Of a stretch of DNA of 64,000 nucleotides, positions 27,201-41,100 are shown piece after piece. A program made the translations under genes and the position numbers. The notes under the pieces are model-generated. The model was given only the letters and a program-made list of their open reading frames with translations, searched no databases and was not told where the DNA came from. Location: contig CM072810.1 of NCBI GenBank assembly GCA_037013495.1, positions 36,733,843 through 36,797,842 on the forward strand, read 5' to 3'. Positions within the stretch are counted from its first letter, which is position 1, and every line of letters begins with the position of its first letter. The stretch comes from Hippophae tibetana (Eukaryota; Streptophyta; Magnoliopsida; Rosales; Elaeagnaceae).

Positions 27201-29920
27201 TATAGAAGGCCTGTGAACTTACTGTTAAATGAATCAGTTGCGAAATTATTCGAACTGCATTATTTGTTGCCAAGATGATAGCAATCCACTTTAGCGGATG
27301 GAAAGAGCTTGACTTTATAGACATCAAGTATAGTGGTACGAGCAAAGCTATTTTGACACAATTGTTAGAAATGATGAATCTAATAACAATGAAGAGAAAA
27401 TATCTATACTTTCCCATAGATTTACTAAATTTCTTAGAAAGAATAAACCCGTTTTTAGGGATTTAAAAAAAAGGTAATCCGATCTCTAAAAGTATTATTT
27501 CAATGAATTTATAGTTGTATTTCTTCCAAGCGACTTCAAACATTTTGGAGACCTCTCATATAGGCATTTGAGCAAAAAACTAAATCTAGAACTATGCAGC
27601 TGAACATAAATTTTGAACTCTATATCATGCAAGAGGATGAAACTTTGAACAAATTCTATGCAGGTTTTTCAATCATTATCAACTGCCCGTACAATTTGGA
27701 TGGACCTATTTGGAAAAAAAAGTAGATTGAGAAAATTGTTGTTAGCCTACATTATCATTTTCAAGAAAAAGATACCTTGCTTAAATCCATATAGAAGGCC
27801 TGTGAACATACTGTTAAATGAATCAGTTGCGAAATTATTCGAACTGCATTATTTGTTGCCAAGATGATAGCAATCCACTTTCGCGGATGGAAAGAGCTTG
27901 ACTTTATAGACATCAAGTATAGTGGTACGAGCGAAGCTATTTTGACACAATTGTTAGAAATGATGAATCTAATAACAATGAAGAGAAAATATCTATACTT
28001 TCCCATAGATTTAATAAATTTCTTAGAAAGAATAAAACCGTTTTTAGGGATTTAAAAAAAAGGTAATCCGAGCTCTAAAATGATTATTTCAATGAATTTA
28101 TAGTTGTATTTCTTCCAAGCGACTTCAAACATTTTGGAGACCACTCATATAGGCATTTGAGCAGAAAACTAAATCTAGAACTATGCAGTCGAACATAAAT
28201 TTTGAACTCTAAATCATGCAAGAGGATTAAACTTTGAACAAATTCTACGCAGGTTTTTCAAACATTATCAACTACTCGTACAATTTGGATGGACCTATTT
28301 GGAAAAAAAAGTAGATTGACAAAATTGTTGTTAGCCTACATTATCATTTTCAAGAAAAAGACACCTTGCTTAAATCCATATTGAAGGCCTATGAACTTAC
28401 TGTTAAATGAATCAGTTGAGAAATTATTCGAACTGTAATATTTGTTGCTAAGAGGATAGCAATCCACTTTCGCGGAGGGAAAGAGCTTGACTTTATAGGC
28501 ATCAAATATAGTGGTACGAGCGAAGCAATTTTGACACAATTGTTAGAATTGATGAATCTAATACCAATGAAGAGAAAATATCTATACTTTCCCACAGATT
28601 TACAAAATTTCTTAGAAAGAATAAACCCGTTTTTAGGAATTTAGAAAAAAGGTAATCCGAGCTCCAAAATGATTATTTCAATGAATTTATAGTGGTATTT
28701 CTTCCAAGAAACTTCAAACATTTTGGAGACCACTCATATAGGCATTTGAACAAAAAACTAAATCTAGAACTATGCAGCTGAACAAAAATTTTGAACTCTA
28801 TATCATGCAAGAGGATGAAACTTTGAACAAATTCTACGCAGGTTTTTCAATCATTATCAACTACTCGTACAATTTGGATGGACCTATTTTGAAAAAAAAG
28901 TAGATTGACAAAATTGTTGTTAGCATACATTATCATTTTCAAGAAAAAGATACCTTGCTTAAATCCATATTGAAGGCCAGTGAACTTACTGTTAAATGAG
29001 TCAGTTGGGAAATTATTCGAACTACATTATTTGTTGCCAAGATGATAGCAATCCACTTTCGTGGACGGAAAGAGCTTGACTTTATATACATCAAGTATAG
29101 TGGTACGAGCGAAGCTATTTTGACACAATTGTTAGAAATGATGAATCTAATACCAATGAAGAGAAAATATCTATACTTTCCCATAGATTTACTAAATTTC
29201 TTAGAAAGAATAAAACCGATTTTATGGATTTAAAAAAAAGGTAATCCGAGCTCTAAAATGATTATTTCAATGAATTTATAGTTGTATTTCTTCCAAGCGA
29301 CTTCAAACATTTTCGAGACCACTCATATAGCCATTTGAGCAGAAAACTAAATCTAGAACTATGCAGTCGAACATAAATTTTGAACTCTATATCATGCAAG
29401 AGGATGAAACTTTGAACAAATTCTATGCAGGTTTTTCAATCATTATCAACTTCCCTTACAATTTGGATGGACCTATTTGGAAAAAAAAGTAGATTAAGAA
29501 AATTGTTGTTAGCCTACATTATCATTTTCAAGAAAAAGATACCTTGCTTAAATCCATATAGAAGGCCTGTGAACTTACGGTTAAATGAATCAGTTGCGAA
29601 ATTATTCGAACTGCATTATTTGTTGCCAAGATGATAGCAATCCACTTTCGCGGAGGGAAAGAGCTTGACTTTATAGGCATCAAATATAGTGGTACGAGCG
29701 AAGCAATTTTGACACAATTGTTAGAATTGATGAATCTAATACCAATGAAGAGAAAATATCTATACTTTCCCATAGATTTACAAAATTTCTTAGAAAGAAT
29801 AAACCCGTTTTTAGGAATTTAGAAAAAAGGTAATCCGAGCTCCAAAATGATTATTTCAATGAATTTATAGTGGTATTTCTTCCAAGAAACTTCAAACATT
29901 TTGGAGACCACTCATATAGG
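24230..29920 (+). repeat. Large duplicated block, copy 1 (offset 8245 bp)
   Basis: Landmarks are 24331 (A'), 24920 (B), 25509 (C), 26097 (A), 26686 (C), 27275 (A), 27864 (A), 28453 (B'), 29042 (C) and 29631 (B'). Each has a partner 8245 bp downstream. Private markers are shared at that offset: tggtacgaccgaag (25569/33814), caaattatat-type text near 26910/35155, the ctttagcgg variant (27290/35535), aggattaaac (28223/36468) and gacacc (28361/36606). I noted scattered single differences only, for example near 25350-25375, 25723 and 27491. The right limit is near 29.92 kb, where the two copies stop matching. Confidence 0.87.
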
Positions 29921-30571
29921 CATTTGAACAAAAAACTAAATCTAGAACTATGCAGCTGAACAAAAATTTTGAACTCTATATCATGCAAGAGGATGAAACT
30001 TTGAACAAATTCTACGCAGGTTTTTCAATCATTATCAACTACTCGTACAATTTGGATGGACCTATTTGGAAAAAAAAGTAGATTGACAAAATTGTTGTTA
30101 GCCTACATTATCATTTTCAAGAAAAAGATACCTTGCTTAAATCCATATAGAAGGCCTGTGAACATACTGTTAAATGAATCAGTTGCGAAATTATTCGAAC
30201 TGCATTATTTGTTGCCAAGATGATAGCAATCCACTTTCGCGGATGGAAAGAGCTTGACTTTATAAACATCAAGTATAGTGGTACGAGCGAAGCTATTTTG
30301 ACAAAATTGTTAGAAATGATGAATCTAATAACAATGAAGAGAAAATATCTATACTTTCCCATAGATTTAATAAATTTCTTAGAAAGAATAAAACTGTTTT
30401 TAGGGATTTAAAAAAAAGGTAATCCGAGCTCTAAAATGATTATTTCAATGAATTTATAGTTGTATTTCTTCCAAGCGACTTCAAACATTTTGGAGACCAC
30501 TCATATAGGCATTTGAGCAGAAAACTAAATCTAGAACTATGCAGTCGAACATAAATTTTGAACTCTAAATC

Positions 30572-30766
30572 ATGCAAGAGGATGAAACTTTGAACAAATT
30601 CTACGCAGGTTTTTCAAACATTATCAACTACTCGTACAATTTGGATGGACCTATTTGGAAAAAAAAGTTGATTGACAAAATTGTTGTTAGCCTACATTAT
30701 CATTTTCAAGAAAAAGATACCTTGCTTAAATCCATATTGAAGGCCTATGAACTTACTGTTAAATGA
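30572..30766 (+). pseudogene. Fossil fragment of a Ty1/copia-type gag (Retrotran_gag_2/UBN2-like)
   Basis: This is the clearest copy of a relic present in every monomer. The plus strand here contains a stretch beginning MQEDETLNKFYAGFSNII. It resembles the pattern 'M-x-E-D-E-T-[LI]-x-x-F-x-[AS]-x-[LF]-x-x-I-x-N' in the C-terminal half of copia-type Gag domains. It is followed by a K-L-[IV]-x-K-I-[VL]-x-S-L-like helix, as in that family. I have no search result; the match is from memory of the family. The element is broken: only part of a gag remains, there is no protease, integrase, reverse transcriptase or LTR in the window, and each unit carries several breaks. The relic predates the array, since all monomers share its decayed state. 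Its absolute age cannot be read here. It is not a functional gene. Confidence 0.6.
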
Positions 30767-32474
30767 ATCAGTTGAGAAATTATTCGAACTGTAATATTTG
30801 TTGCTAAGAGGATAGCAATCCACTTTCGCGGAGGGAAAGAGCTTGACTTTATAGGCATCAAATATAGTGGTACGAGCGAAGCAATTTTGACACAATTGTT
30901 AGAATTGATGAATCTAATACCAATGAAGAGAAAATATCTATACTTTCCCACAGATTTACAAAATTTCTTAGAAAGAATAAACCCGTTTTTAGGAATTTAG
31001 AAAAAAGGTAATCCGAGCTCCAAAATGATTATTTCAATGAATTTATAGTGGTATTTCTTCCAAGAAACTTCAAACATTTTGGAGACCACTCATATAGGCA
31101 TTTGAACAAAAAACTAAATCTAGAACTATGCAGCTGAACAAAAATTTTGAACTCTATATCATGCAAGAGGATGAAACTTTGAACAAATTCTACGCAGGTT
31201 TTTCAATCATTATCAACTACTCGTACAATTTGGATGGACCTATTTTGAAAAAAAAGTAGATTGACAAAATTGTTGTTAGCATACATTATCATTTTCAAGA
31301 AAAAGATACCTTGCTTAAATCCATATTGAAGGCCAGTGAACTTACTGTTAAATGAGTCAGTTGGGAAATTATTCGAACTACATTATTTGTTGCCAAGATG
31401 ATAGCAATCCACTTTCGTGGACGGAAAGAGCTTGACTTTATATACATCAAGTATAGTGGTACGAGCGAAGCTATTTTGACACAATTGTTAGAAATGATGA
31501 ATCTAATACCAATGAAGAGAAAATATCTATACTTTCCCATAGATTTACTAAATTTCTTAGAAAGAATAAAACCGATTTTATGGATTTAAAAAAAAGGTAA
31601 TCCGAGCTCTAAAATGATTATTTCAATGAATTTATAGTTGTATTTCTTCCAAGCGACTTCAAACATTTTCGAGACCACTCATATAGCCATTTGAGCAGAA
31701 AACTAAATCTAGAACTATGCAGTCGAACATAAATTTTGAACTCTATATCATGCAAGAGGATGAAACTTTGAACAAATTCTATGCAGGTTTTTCAATCATT
31801 ATCAACTTCCCTTACAATTTGGATGGACCTATTTGGAAAAAAAAGTAGATTAAGAAAATTGTTGTTAGCCTACATTATCATTTTCAAGAAAAAGATACCT
31901 TGCTTAAATCCATATAGAAGGCCTGTGAACTTACGGTTAAATGAATCAGTTGCGAAATTATTCGAACTGCATTATTTGTTGCCAAGATGATAGCAATCCA
32001 CTTTCGCGGAGGGAAAGAGCTTGACTTTATAGGCATCAAATATAGTGGTACGAGCGAAGCAATTTTGACACAATTGTTAGAATTGATGAATCTAATACCA
32101 ATGAAGAGAAAATATCTATACTTTCCCATAGATTTACAAAATTTCTTAGAAAGAATAAACCCGTTTTTAGGAATTTAGAAAAAAGGTAATCCGAGCTCCA
32201 AAATGATTATTTCAATGAATTTATAGTGGTATTTCTTCCAAGAAACTTCAAACATTTTGGAGACCACTCATATAGGCATTTGAACAAAAAACTAAATCTA
32301 GAACTATGCAGCTGAACAAAAATTTTGAACTCTATATCATGCAAGAGGATGAAACTTTGAACAAATTCTACGCAGGTTTTTCAATCATTATCAACTACTC
32401 GTACAATTTGGATGGACCTATTTGGAAAAAAAAGTAGATTGACAAAATTGTTGTTAGCCTACATTATCATTTTC

Positions 32475-35400
32475 AAGAAAAAGATACCTTGCTTAAATCC
32501 ATATAGAAGGCCTGTGAACATACTGTTAAATGAATCAGTTGCGAAATTATTCGAACTGCATTATTTGTTGCCAAGATGATAGCAAACCACTTTCGCGGAT
32601 GGAAAGAGCTTGACTTTATAAACATCAAGTATAGTGGTACGAGCGAAGCTATTTTGACAAAATTGTTAGAAATGATGAATCTAATAACAATGAAGAGAAA
32701 ATATCTATACTTTCCCATAGATTTAATAAATTTCTTAGAAAGAATAAAACTGTTTTTAGGGATTTAAAAAAAAGGTAATCCGAGCTCTAAAATGATTATT
32801 TCAATGAATTTATAGTTGTATTTCTTCCAAGCGACTTCAAACATTTTGGAGACCACTCATATAGGCATTTGAGCAGAAAACTAAATCTAGAACTATGCAG
32901 TCGAACATAAATTTTGAACTCTAAATCATGCAAGAGGATGAAACTTTGAACAAATTCTACGCAGGTTTTTCAAACATTATCAACTACTCGTACAATTTGG
33001 ATGGACCTATTTGGAAAAAAAAGTTGATTGACAAAATTGTTGTTAGCCTACATTATCATTTTCAAGAAAAAGATACCTTGCTTAAATCCATATTGAAGGC
33101 CTATGAACTTACTGTTAAATGAATCAGTTGAGAAATTATTCGAACTGTAATATTTGTTGCTAAGAGGATAGCAATCCACTTTCGCGGAGGGAAAGAGCTT
33201 GACTTTATAGACATCAAGTATAGTGGTACGAGCGAAGCAATTTTGACACAATTGTTAGAATTGATGAATCTAATACCAATGAAGAGAAAATATCTATACT
33301 TTCCCATAGATTTACAAAATTTCTTAGAAAGAATAAACCCGTTTTTAGGAATTTAGAAAAAGGGTAATCTGAGCTCCAAAATGATTATTTCAATGAATTT
33401 ATAGTGGTATTTCTTCCAAGAAACTTCAAACATTTTGGAGACCACTCATATAGGCATTTGAACAAAAAACTAAATCTAGAACTATGCAGCTGAACAAAAA
33501 TTTTGAACTCTATATCATGCAAGAGGATGAAACTTTGAACAAATTCTACGCAGGTTTTTCAAACATTATCAACTACTCGTACAATTTGGATGGACCTATT
33601 TGGAAAAAAAAGTAGATTGACAAAATTGTTGTTAGCCTACATTATCATTTTCAAGAAAAAGATACCTTGCTTAAATCCATATTGAAGGCCAGTGAACTTA
33701 CTGTTAAATGAATCAGTTGGGAACTTATTCGAACTACATTATTTGTTGCCAAGATGATAGCAATCCACTTTCGTGGACGGAAAGAGCTTGACTTTATATA
33801 CATCAAGTATAGTGGTACGACCGAAGCTATTTTGACACAATTGTTAGAAATGATGAATCTAATACCAATGAAGAGAAAATATCTATACTTTCCCAGAGAT
33901 TTACTAAATTTCTTAGAAAGAATAAACCCGTTTTTAGGGATTTAAGAAAAAGGTAATCCGAGCTCTAAAATGATTATATCAATGAATTTATAGTTGTATT
34001 TGTTCCAAGCGACTTCAAAATTTTGGAGACCACTTATATAGGCATTTGAACAAAAAACTAAATCTAGAACTATGCAGCTGAACATAAATTTTGAACTCTA
34101 TATCATGCAAGAGGATGAAACTTTGAACAAATTCTATGTACGTTTTTCAATCATTATCAACTGCCCGTAAAATTTGGATGGACCTATTTGGAAAAAAAAG
34201 TAGATTGAGAAAATTGTTGTTAGCCTACATTATCATTTTCAAGAAAAAGATACCTTGCTTAAATCCATATAGAAGGCCTGTGAACTTACTGTTAAATGAA
34301 TCAGTTGCGAAATTATTCGAACTGCATTATTTGTTGCCCAGATGATAGCAATCCACTTTCGCGGATGGAAAGAGCTTGACTTTATAGACATCAAGTATAG
34401 TGGTACGAGCGAAGCTATTTTGACACAATTGTTAGAAATGATGAATCTAATAACAATGAAGAGAAAATATCTATACTTTCCCATAGATTTACTAAATTTC
34501 TTAGAAAGAATAAAACCGTTTTTAGGGATTTAAAAAAAAGGTAATCCGATCTCTAAAATGATTATTTCAATGAATTTATAGTTGTATTTCTTCCAAGCGA
34601 CTTCAAACATTTTGGAGACCACTCATATAGGCATTTGAGCAGAAAACTAAATCTAGAACTATGCAGTCGAACATAAATTTTGAACTCTAAATCATGCAAG
34701 AGGATGAAACTTTGAACAAATTCTACGCAGGTTTTTCAAACATTATCAACTACTCGTACAATTTGGATGGACCTATTTGAAAAAAAAAGTAGATTCACAA
34801 AATTGTTGTTAGCCTACATTATCATTTTCAAGAAAAAGATACCTTGCTTAAATCCATATTGAAGGCCAGTGAACTTACTGTTAAATGAATCAGTTGGGAA
34901 CTTATTCGAACTACATTATTTGTTGCCAAGATGATAGCAATCCACTTTCGTGGACGGAAAGAGCTTGACTTTATATACATCAAGTATAGTGGTACGAGCG
35001 AAGCTATTTTAACACAATTGTTAGAAATGATGAATCTAATACCAATGAAGAGAAAATATCTATACTTTCCCAGAGATTTACTAAATTTCTTAGAAAGAAT
35101 AAACCCGTTTTTAGGGATTTAAGAAAAAGGTAATCCGAGCTCTAAAATGATTATATCAAATAATTTATAGTTGTATTTGTTCCAAGCGACTTCAAACATT
35201 TTGGAGACCACTTATATAGGCATTTGAACAAAAAACTAAATCTAGAACTATGCAGCTGAACATAAATTTTGAACTCTATATCATGCAAGAGGATGAAACT
35301 TTGAACAAATTCTATGTAGGTTTTTCAATCATTATCAACTGCCCGTACAATTTGGATGGACCTATTTGGAAAAAAAAGTAGATTAAGAAAATTGTTGTTA

Positions 35401-38165
35401 GCCTACATTATCATTTTCAAGAAAAAGATACCTTGCTTAAATCCATATAGAAGGCCTGTGAACTTACTGTTAAATGAATCAGTTGCGAAATTATTCGAAC
35501 TGCATTATTTGTTGCCAAGATGATAGCAATCCACTTTAGCGGATGGAAAGAGCTTGACTTTATAGACATCAAGTATAGTGGTACGAGCAAAGCTATTTTG
35601 ACACAATTGTTAGAAATGATGAATCTAATAACAATGAAGAGAAAATATCTATACTTTCCCATAGATTTACTAAATTTCTTAGAAAGAATAAACCCGTTTT
35701 TAGGGATTTAAAAAAAAGGTAATCCGATCTCTAAAATGATTATTTCAATGAATTTATAGTTGTATTTCTTCCAAGCGACTTCAAACATTTTGGAGACCTC
35801 TCATATAGGCATTTGAGCAAAAAACTAAATCTAGAACTATGCAGCTGAACATAAATTTTGAACTCTATATCATGCAAGAGGATGAAACTTTGAACAAATT
35901 CTATGCAGGTTTTTCAATCATTATCAACTGCCCGTACAATTTGGATGGACCTATTTGGAAAAAAAAGTAGATTGAGAAAATTGTTGTTAGCCTACATTAT
36001 CATTTTCAAGAAAAAGATACCTTGCTTAAATCCATATAGAAGGCCTGTGAACATACTGTTAAATGAATCAGTTGCGAAATTATTCGAACTGCATTATTTG
36101 TTGCCAAGATGATAGCAATCCACTTTCGCGGATGGAAAGAGCTTGACTTTATAGACATCAAGTATAGTGGTACGAGCGAAGCTATTTTGACACAATTGTT
36201 AGAAATGATGAATCTAATAACAATGAAGAGAAAATATCTATACTTTCCCATAGATTTAATAAATTTCTTAGAAAGAATAAAACCGTTTTTAGGGATTTAA
36301 AAAAAAGGTAATCCGAGCTCTAAAATGATTATTTCAATGAATTTATAGTTGTATTTCTTCCAAGCGACTTCAAACATTTTGGAGACCACTCATATAGGCA
36401 TTTGAGCAGAAAACTAAATCTAGAACTATGCAGTCGAACATAAATTTTGAACTCTAAATCATGCAAGAGGATTAAACTTTGAACAAATTCTACGCAGGTT
36501 TTTCAAACATTATCAACTACTCGTACAATTTGGATGGACCTATTTGGAAAAAAAAGTAGATTGACAAAATTGTTGTTAGCCTACATTATCATTTTCAAGA
36601 AAAAGACACCTTGCTTAAATCCATATTGAAGGCCTATGAACTTACTGTTAAATGAATCAGTTGAGAAATTATTCGAACTGTAATATTTGTTGCTAAGAGG
36701 ATAGCAATCCACTTTCGCGGAGGGAAAGAGCTTGACTTTATAGGCATCAAATATAGTGGTACGAGCGAAGCAATTTTGACACAATTGTTAGAATTGATGA
36801 ATCTAATACCAATGAAGAGAAAATATCTATACTTTCCCACAGATTTACAAAATTTCTTAGAAAGAATAAACCCGTTTTTAGGAATTTAGAAAAAAGGTAA
36901 TCCGAGCTCCAAAATGATTATTTCAATGAATTTATAGTGGTATTTCTTCCAAGAAACTTCAAACATTTTGGAGACCACTCATATAGGCATTTGAACAAAA
37001 AACTAAATCTAGAACTATGCAGCTGAACAAAAATTTTGAACTCTATATCATGCAAGAGGATGAAACTTTGAACAAATTCTACGCAGGTTTTTCAATCATT
37101 ATCAACTACTCGTACAATTTGGATGGACCTATTTTGAAAAAAATGTAGATTGACAAAATTGTTGTTAGCATACATTATCATTTTCAAGAAAAAGATACCT
37201 TGCTTAAATCCATATTGAAGGCCAGTGAACTTACTGTTAAATGAGTCAGTTGGGAAATTATTCGAACTACATTATTTGTTGCCAAGATGATAGCAATCCA
37301 CTTTCGTGGACGGAAAGAGCTTGACTTTATATACATCAAGTATAGTGGTACGAGCGAAGCTATTTTGACACAATTGTTAGAAATGATGAATCTAATACCA
37401 ATGAAGAGAAAATATCTATACTTTCCCATAGATTTACTAAATTTCTTAGAAAGAATAAAACCGATTTTATGGATTTAAAAAAAAGGTAATCCGAGCTCTA
37501 AAATGATTATTTCAATGAATTTATAGTTGTATTTCTTCCAAGCGACTTCAAACATTTTCGAGACCACTCATATAGCCATTTGAGCAGAAAACTAAATCTA
37601 GAACTATGCAGTCGAACATAAATTTTGAACTCTATATCATGCAAGAGGATGAAACTTTGAACAAATTCTATGCAGGTTTTTCAATCATTATCAACTTCCC
37701 TTACAATTTGGATGGACCTATTTGGAAAAAAAAGTAGATTAAGAAAATTGTTGTTAGCCTACATTATCATTTTCAAGAAAAAGATACCTTGCTTAAATCC
37801 ATATAGAAGGCCTGTGAACTTACTGTTAAATGAATCAGTTGCGAAATTATTCGAACTGCATTATTTGTTGCCAAGATGATAGCAATCCACTTTCGCGGAG
37901 GGAAAGAGCTTGACTTTATAGGCATCAAATATAGTGGTACGAGCGAAGCAATTTTGACACAATTGTTAGAATTGATGAATCTAATACCAATGAAGAGAAA
38001 ATATCTATACTTTCCCATAGATTTACAAAATTTCTTAGAAAGAATAAACCCGTTTTTAGGAATTTAGAAAAAAGGTAATCCGAGCTCCAAAATGATTATT
38101 TCAATGAATTTATAGTGGTATTTCTTCCAAGAAACTTCAAACATTTTGGAGACCACTCATATAGG
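32475..38165 (+). repeat. Large duplicated block, copy 2 (offset 8245 bp)
   Basis: Landmarks 32576, 33165, 33754, 34342, 34931, 35520, 36109, 36698, 37287 and 37876 pair with 24331 to 29631 at a constant 8245 bp. The odd one-base loss that makes the spacing 588 (25509 to 26097) is also present here (33754 to 34342), which is strong evidence of common descent. The first unit, at 32576, is closer to the one at 30220 than to the one at 24331, so the left edge has been overwritten by the tetramer. Matching ends near 38165, where the text becomes gcatttgagcaaaa followed by aacataaatt, unlike copy 1. Confidence 0.87.
32928..33122 (+). pseudogene. Fossil gag fragment, second clear copy
   Basis: This is the same relic as at 30572-30766, lying 2356 bp downstream in the duplicated B'-C-B'-A' tetramer and nearly identical to it. 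It is broken, part of a satellite unit, and has no independent role that can be supported. Confidence 0.58.
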
Positions 38166-41100
38166 CATTTGAGCAAAAAACTAAATCTAGAACTATGCAG
38201 CTGAACATAAATTTTGAACTCTATATCATGCAAGAGGATGAAACTTTGAACAAATTCTACGCAGGTTTTTCAATCATTATCAACTACTCGTACAATTTGG
38301 ATGGACCTATTTGGAAAAAAAAGTAGATTGACAAAATTGTTGTTAGCCTACATTATCATTTTCAAGAAAAAGATACCTTGCTTAAATCCATATTGAAGGC
38401 CAGTGAACTTACTGTTAAATGAGTCAGTTGGGAAATTATTCGAACTACATTATTTGTTGCCAAGATGATAGCAATCCACTTTCGTGGACGGAAAGAGCTT
38501 GACTTTATATACATCAAGTATAGTGGTACGAGCGAAGCTATTTTGACACAATTGTTAGAAATGATGAATCTAATACCAATGAAGAGAAAATATCTATACT
38601 TTCCCATAGATTTACTAAATTTCTTAGAAAGAATAAAACCGATTTTAGGGATTTAAAAAAAAGGTAATCCGAGCTCTAAAATGATTATTTCAATGAATTT
38701 ATAGTTGTATTTCTTCCAAGCGACTTCAAACATTTTCGAGACCACTCATATAGCCATTTGAGCAGAAAACTAAATCTAGAACTATGCAGCTGAACATAAA
38801 TTTTGAACTCTATATCATGCAAGAGGATGAAACTTTGAACAAATTCTATGCAGGTTTTTCAATCATTATCAACTGCCCGTACAATTTGGATGGACCTATT
38901 TGGAAAAAAAAGTAGATTGAGAAAATTGTTGTTAGCCTACATTATCATTTTCAAGAAAAAGATACCTTCCTTAAATCCATATAGAAGGCCTGTGAACATA
39001 CTGTTAAATGAATCAGTTGGGAAATTATTCGAACTGCATTATTTGTTGCCAAGATGATAGCAATCCACTTTCGCGGATGGAAAGAGCTTGACTTTATAGA
39101 CATCAAGTATAGTGGTACGAGCGAAGCTATTTTGACAAAATTGTTAGAAATGATGAATCTAATAACAATGAAGAGAAAATATCTATACTTTCCCATAGAT
39201 TTAATAAATTTCTTAGAAAGAATAAAACCGTTTTTAGGGATTTAAAAAAAAGGTAATCCGAGCTCTAAAATGATTATTTCAATGAATTTATAGTTGTATT
39301 TCTTCCAAGCGACTTCAAACATTTTGGAGACCACTCATATAGGCATTTGAGCAGAAAACTAAATCTAGAACTATGCAGTCGAACATAAATTTTGAACTCT
39401 AAATCATGCAAGAGGATGAAACTTTGAACAAATTCTACGCAGGTTTTTCAACCATTATCAACTACTCGTACAATTTGGATGGACCTATTTGGAAAAAAAA
39501 GTAGATTGACAAAATTGTTGTTAGCCTACATTATCATTTTCAAGAAAAAGATACCTTGCTTAAATCCATATTGAAGGCCTATGAACTTACTGTTAAATGA
39601 ATCAGTTGAGAAATTATTCGAACTGTAATATTTGTTGCTAAGAGGATAGCAATCCACTTTCGCGGAGGGAAAGAGCTTGACTTTATAGACATCAAGTATA
39701 GTGGTACGAGCGAAGCAATTTAGACACAATTGTTAGAATAGATGAATCTAATACCAATGAAGAGAAAATATCTATACTTTCCCATAGATTTACAAAATTT
39801 CTTAGAAAGAATAAACCCGTTTTTAGGAATTTAGAAAAAAGGTAATCCGAGCTCCAAAATGATTATTTCAATGAATTTATAGTGGTATTCCTTCCAAGAA
39901 ACTTCAAACATTTTGGAGACCACTCATATAGGCATTTGAACAAAAAACTAAATCTAGAACTATGCAGCTGAACAAAAAATTTGAACTCTATATCATGCAA
40001 GAGGATGAAACTTTGAACAAATTCTACGCAGGTTTTTCAATCATTATCAACTACTCGTACAATTTGGATGGACCTATTTGGAAAAAAAAGTAGATTGACA
40101 AAATTGTTGTTAGCCTACATTATCATTTTCAAGAAAAAGATACCTTGCTTAAATCCATATTGAAGGCCGGTGAACTTACTGTTAAATGAGTCAGTTGGGA
40201 AATTATTCGAACTACATTATTTGTTGCCAAGATGATAGCAATCCACTTTCGTGGACGGAAAGAGCTTGACTTTATATACATCAAGTATAGTGGTACGAGC
40301 GAAGCTATTTTGACACAATTGTTAGAAATGATGAATCTAATACCAATGAAGAGAAAATATCTATACTTTCCCATAGATTTACTAAATTTCTTAGAAAGAA
40401 TAAAATCATTTTTAGGGATTTAAAAAAAAGGTAATCCGAGCTCTAAAATGATTATTTCAATGAATTTATAGTTGTATTTCTTCCAAGCGACTTCATACAT
40501 TTTGGAGACCACTCATATAGGCATTTGAGCAAAAAACTAAATCTAGAACTATGCAGCTGAACATAAATTTTGAACTCTATATCATGCAAGAGGATGAAAC
40601 TTTGAACAAATTCTATGCAGGTTTTTCAATCATTATCAACTGCCCGTACAATTTGGATGGACCTATTTGGAAAAAAAAGTAGATTGAGAAAATTGTTGTT
40701 AGCCTACATTATCATTTTCAAGAAAAAGATACCTTGCTTAAATCCATATAGAAGGCCTGTGAACTTACTGTTAAATAAATCAGTTGCGAAATTATTCGAA
40801 CTGCATTATTTGTTGCCAAGATGATAGCAATCCACTTTCGCGGATGGAAAGAGCTTGACTTTATAGACATCAAGTATAGTGGTACGAGCGAAGCTATTTT
40901 GACACAATTGTTAGAAATGATGAATCTAATAACAATGAAGAGAAAATATCTATACTTTCCCATAGATTTACTAAATTTCTTAGAAAGAATAAACCCGTTT
41001 TTAGGGATTTAAAAAAAAAGTAATCCGATCTCTAAAATGATTATTTCAATGAATTTATAGTTGTATTTCTTCCAAGCGACTTCAAACATTTTGGAGACCA
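38166..41100 (+). repeat. Units C-A'-B''-C-A, partial tetramer order
   Basis: Landmarks are 38465 (C), 39054 (A'), 39643 (B''), 40232 (C) and 40821 (A). The A'-B'' pair at 39054-39643 recurs at 41410-41999, 2356 bp away, so a four-unit order A'-B''-C-A is visible but is followed differently. This is where the B'' form of B first appears. All later B-type units except the last (63791) are B'', so the subtype changes along the array. Confidence 0.75.

Larger units (their letters stand above)
28370..33190 (+). repeat. Tetramer B'-C-B'-A', 2356 bp, about two copies
   Basis: Units at 28453, 29042, 29631 and 30220 are repeated at 30809, 31398, 31987 and 32576, exactly 2356 bp apart. Shared private markers include ctattttgaaaaaaaagtag, gttagcatacatt, caacttccctt, cttacggtt and aaaactgttttt. 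The block overlaps the right end of the first 8245-bp-offset copy and the left end of the second. One reading is that the tetramer was duplicated between or after those copies formed. The C-B' pair within it also occurs at 21386-21975 and 37287-37876. Confidence 0.88.
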
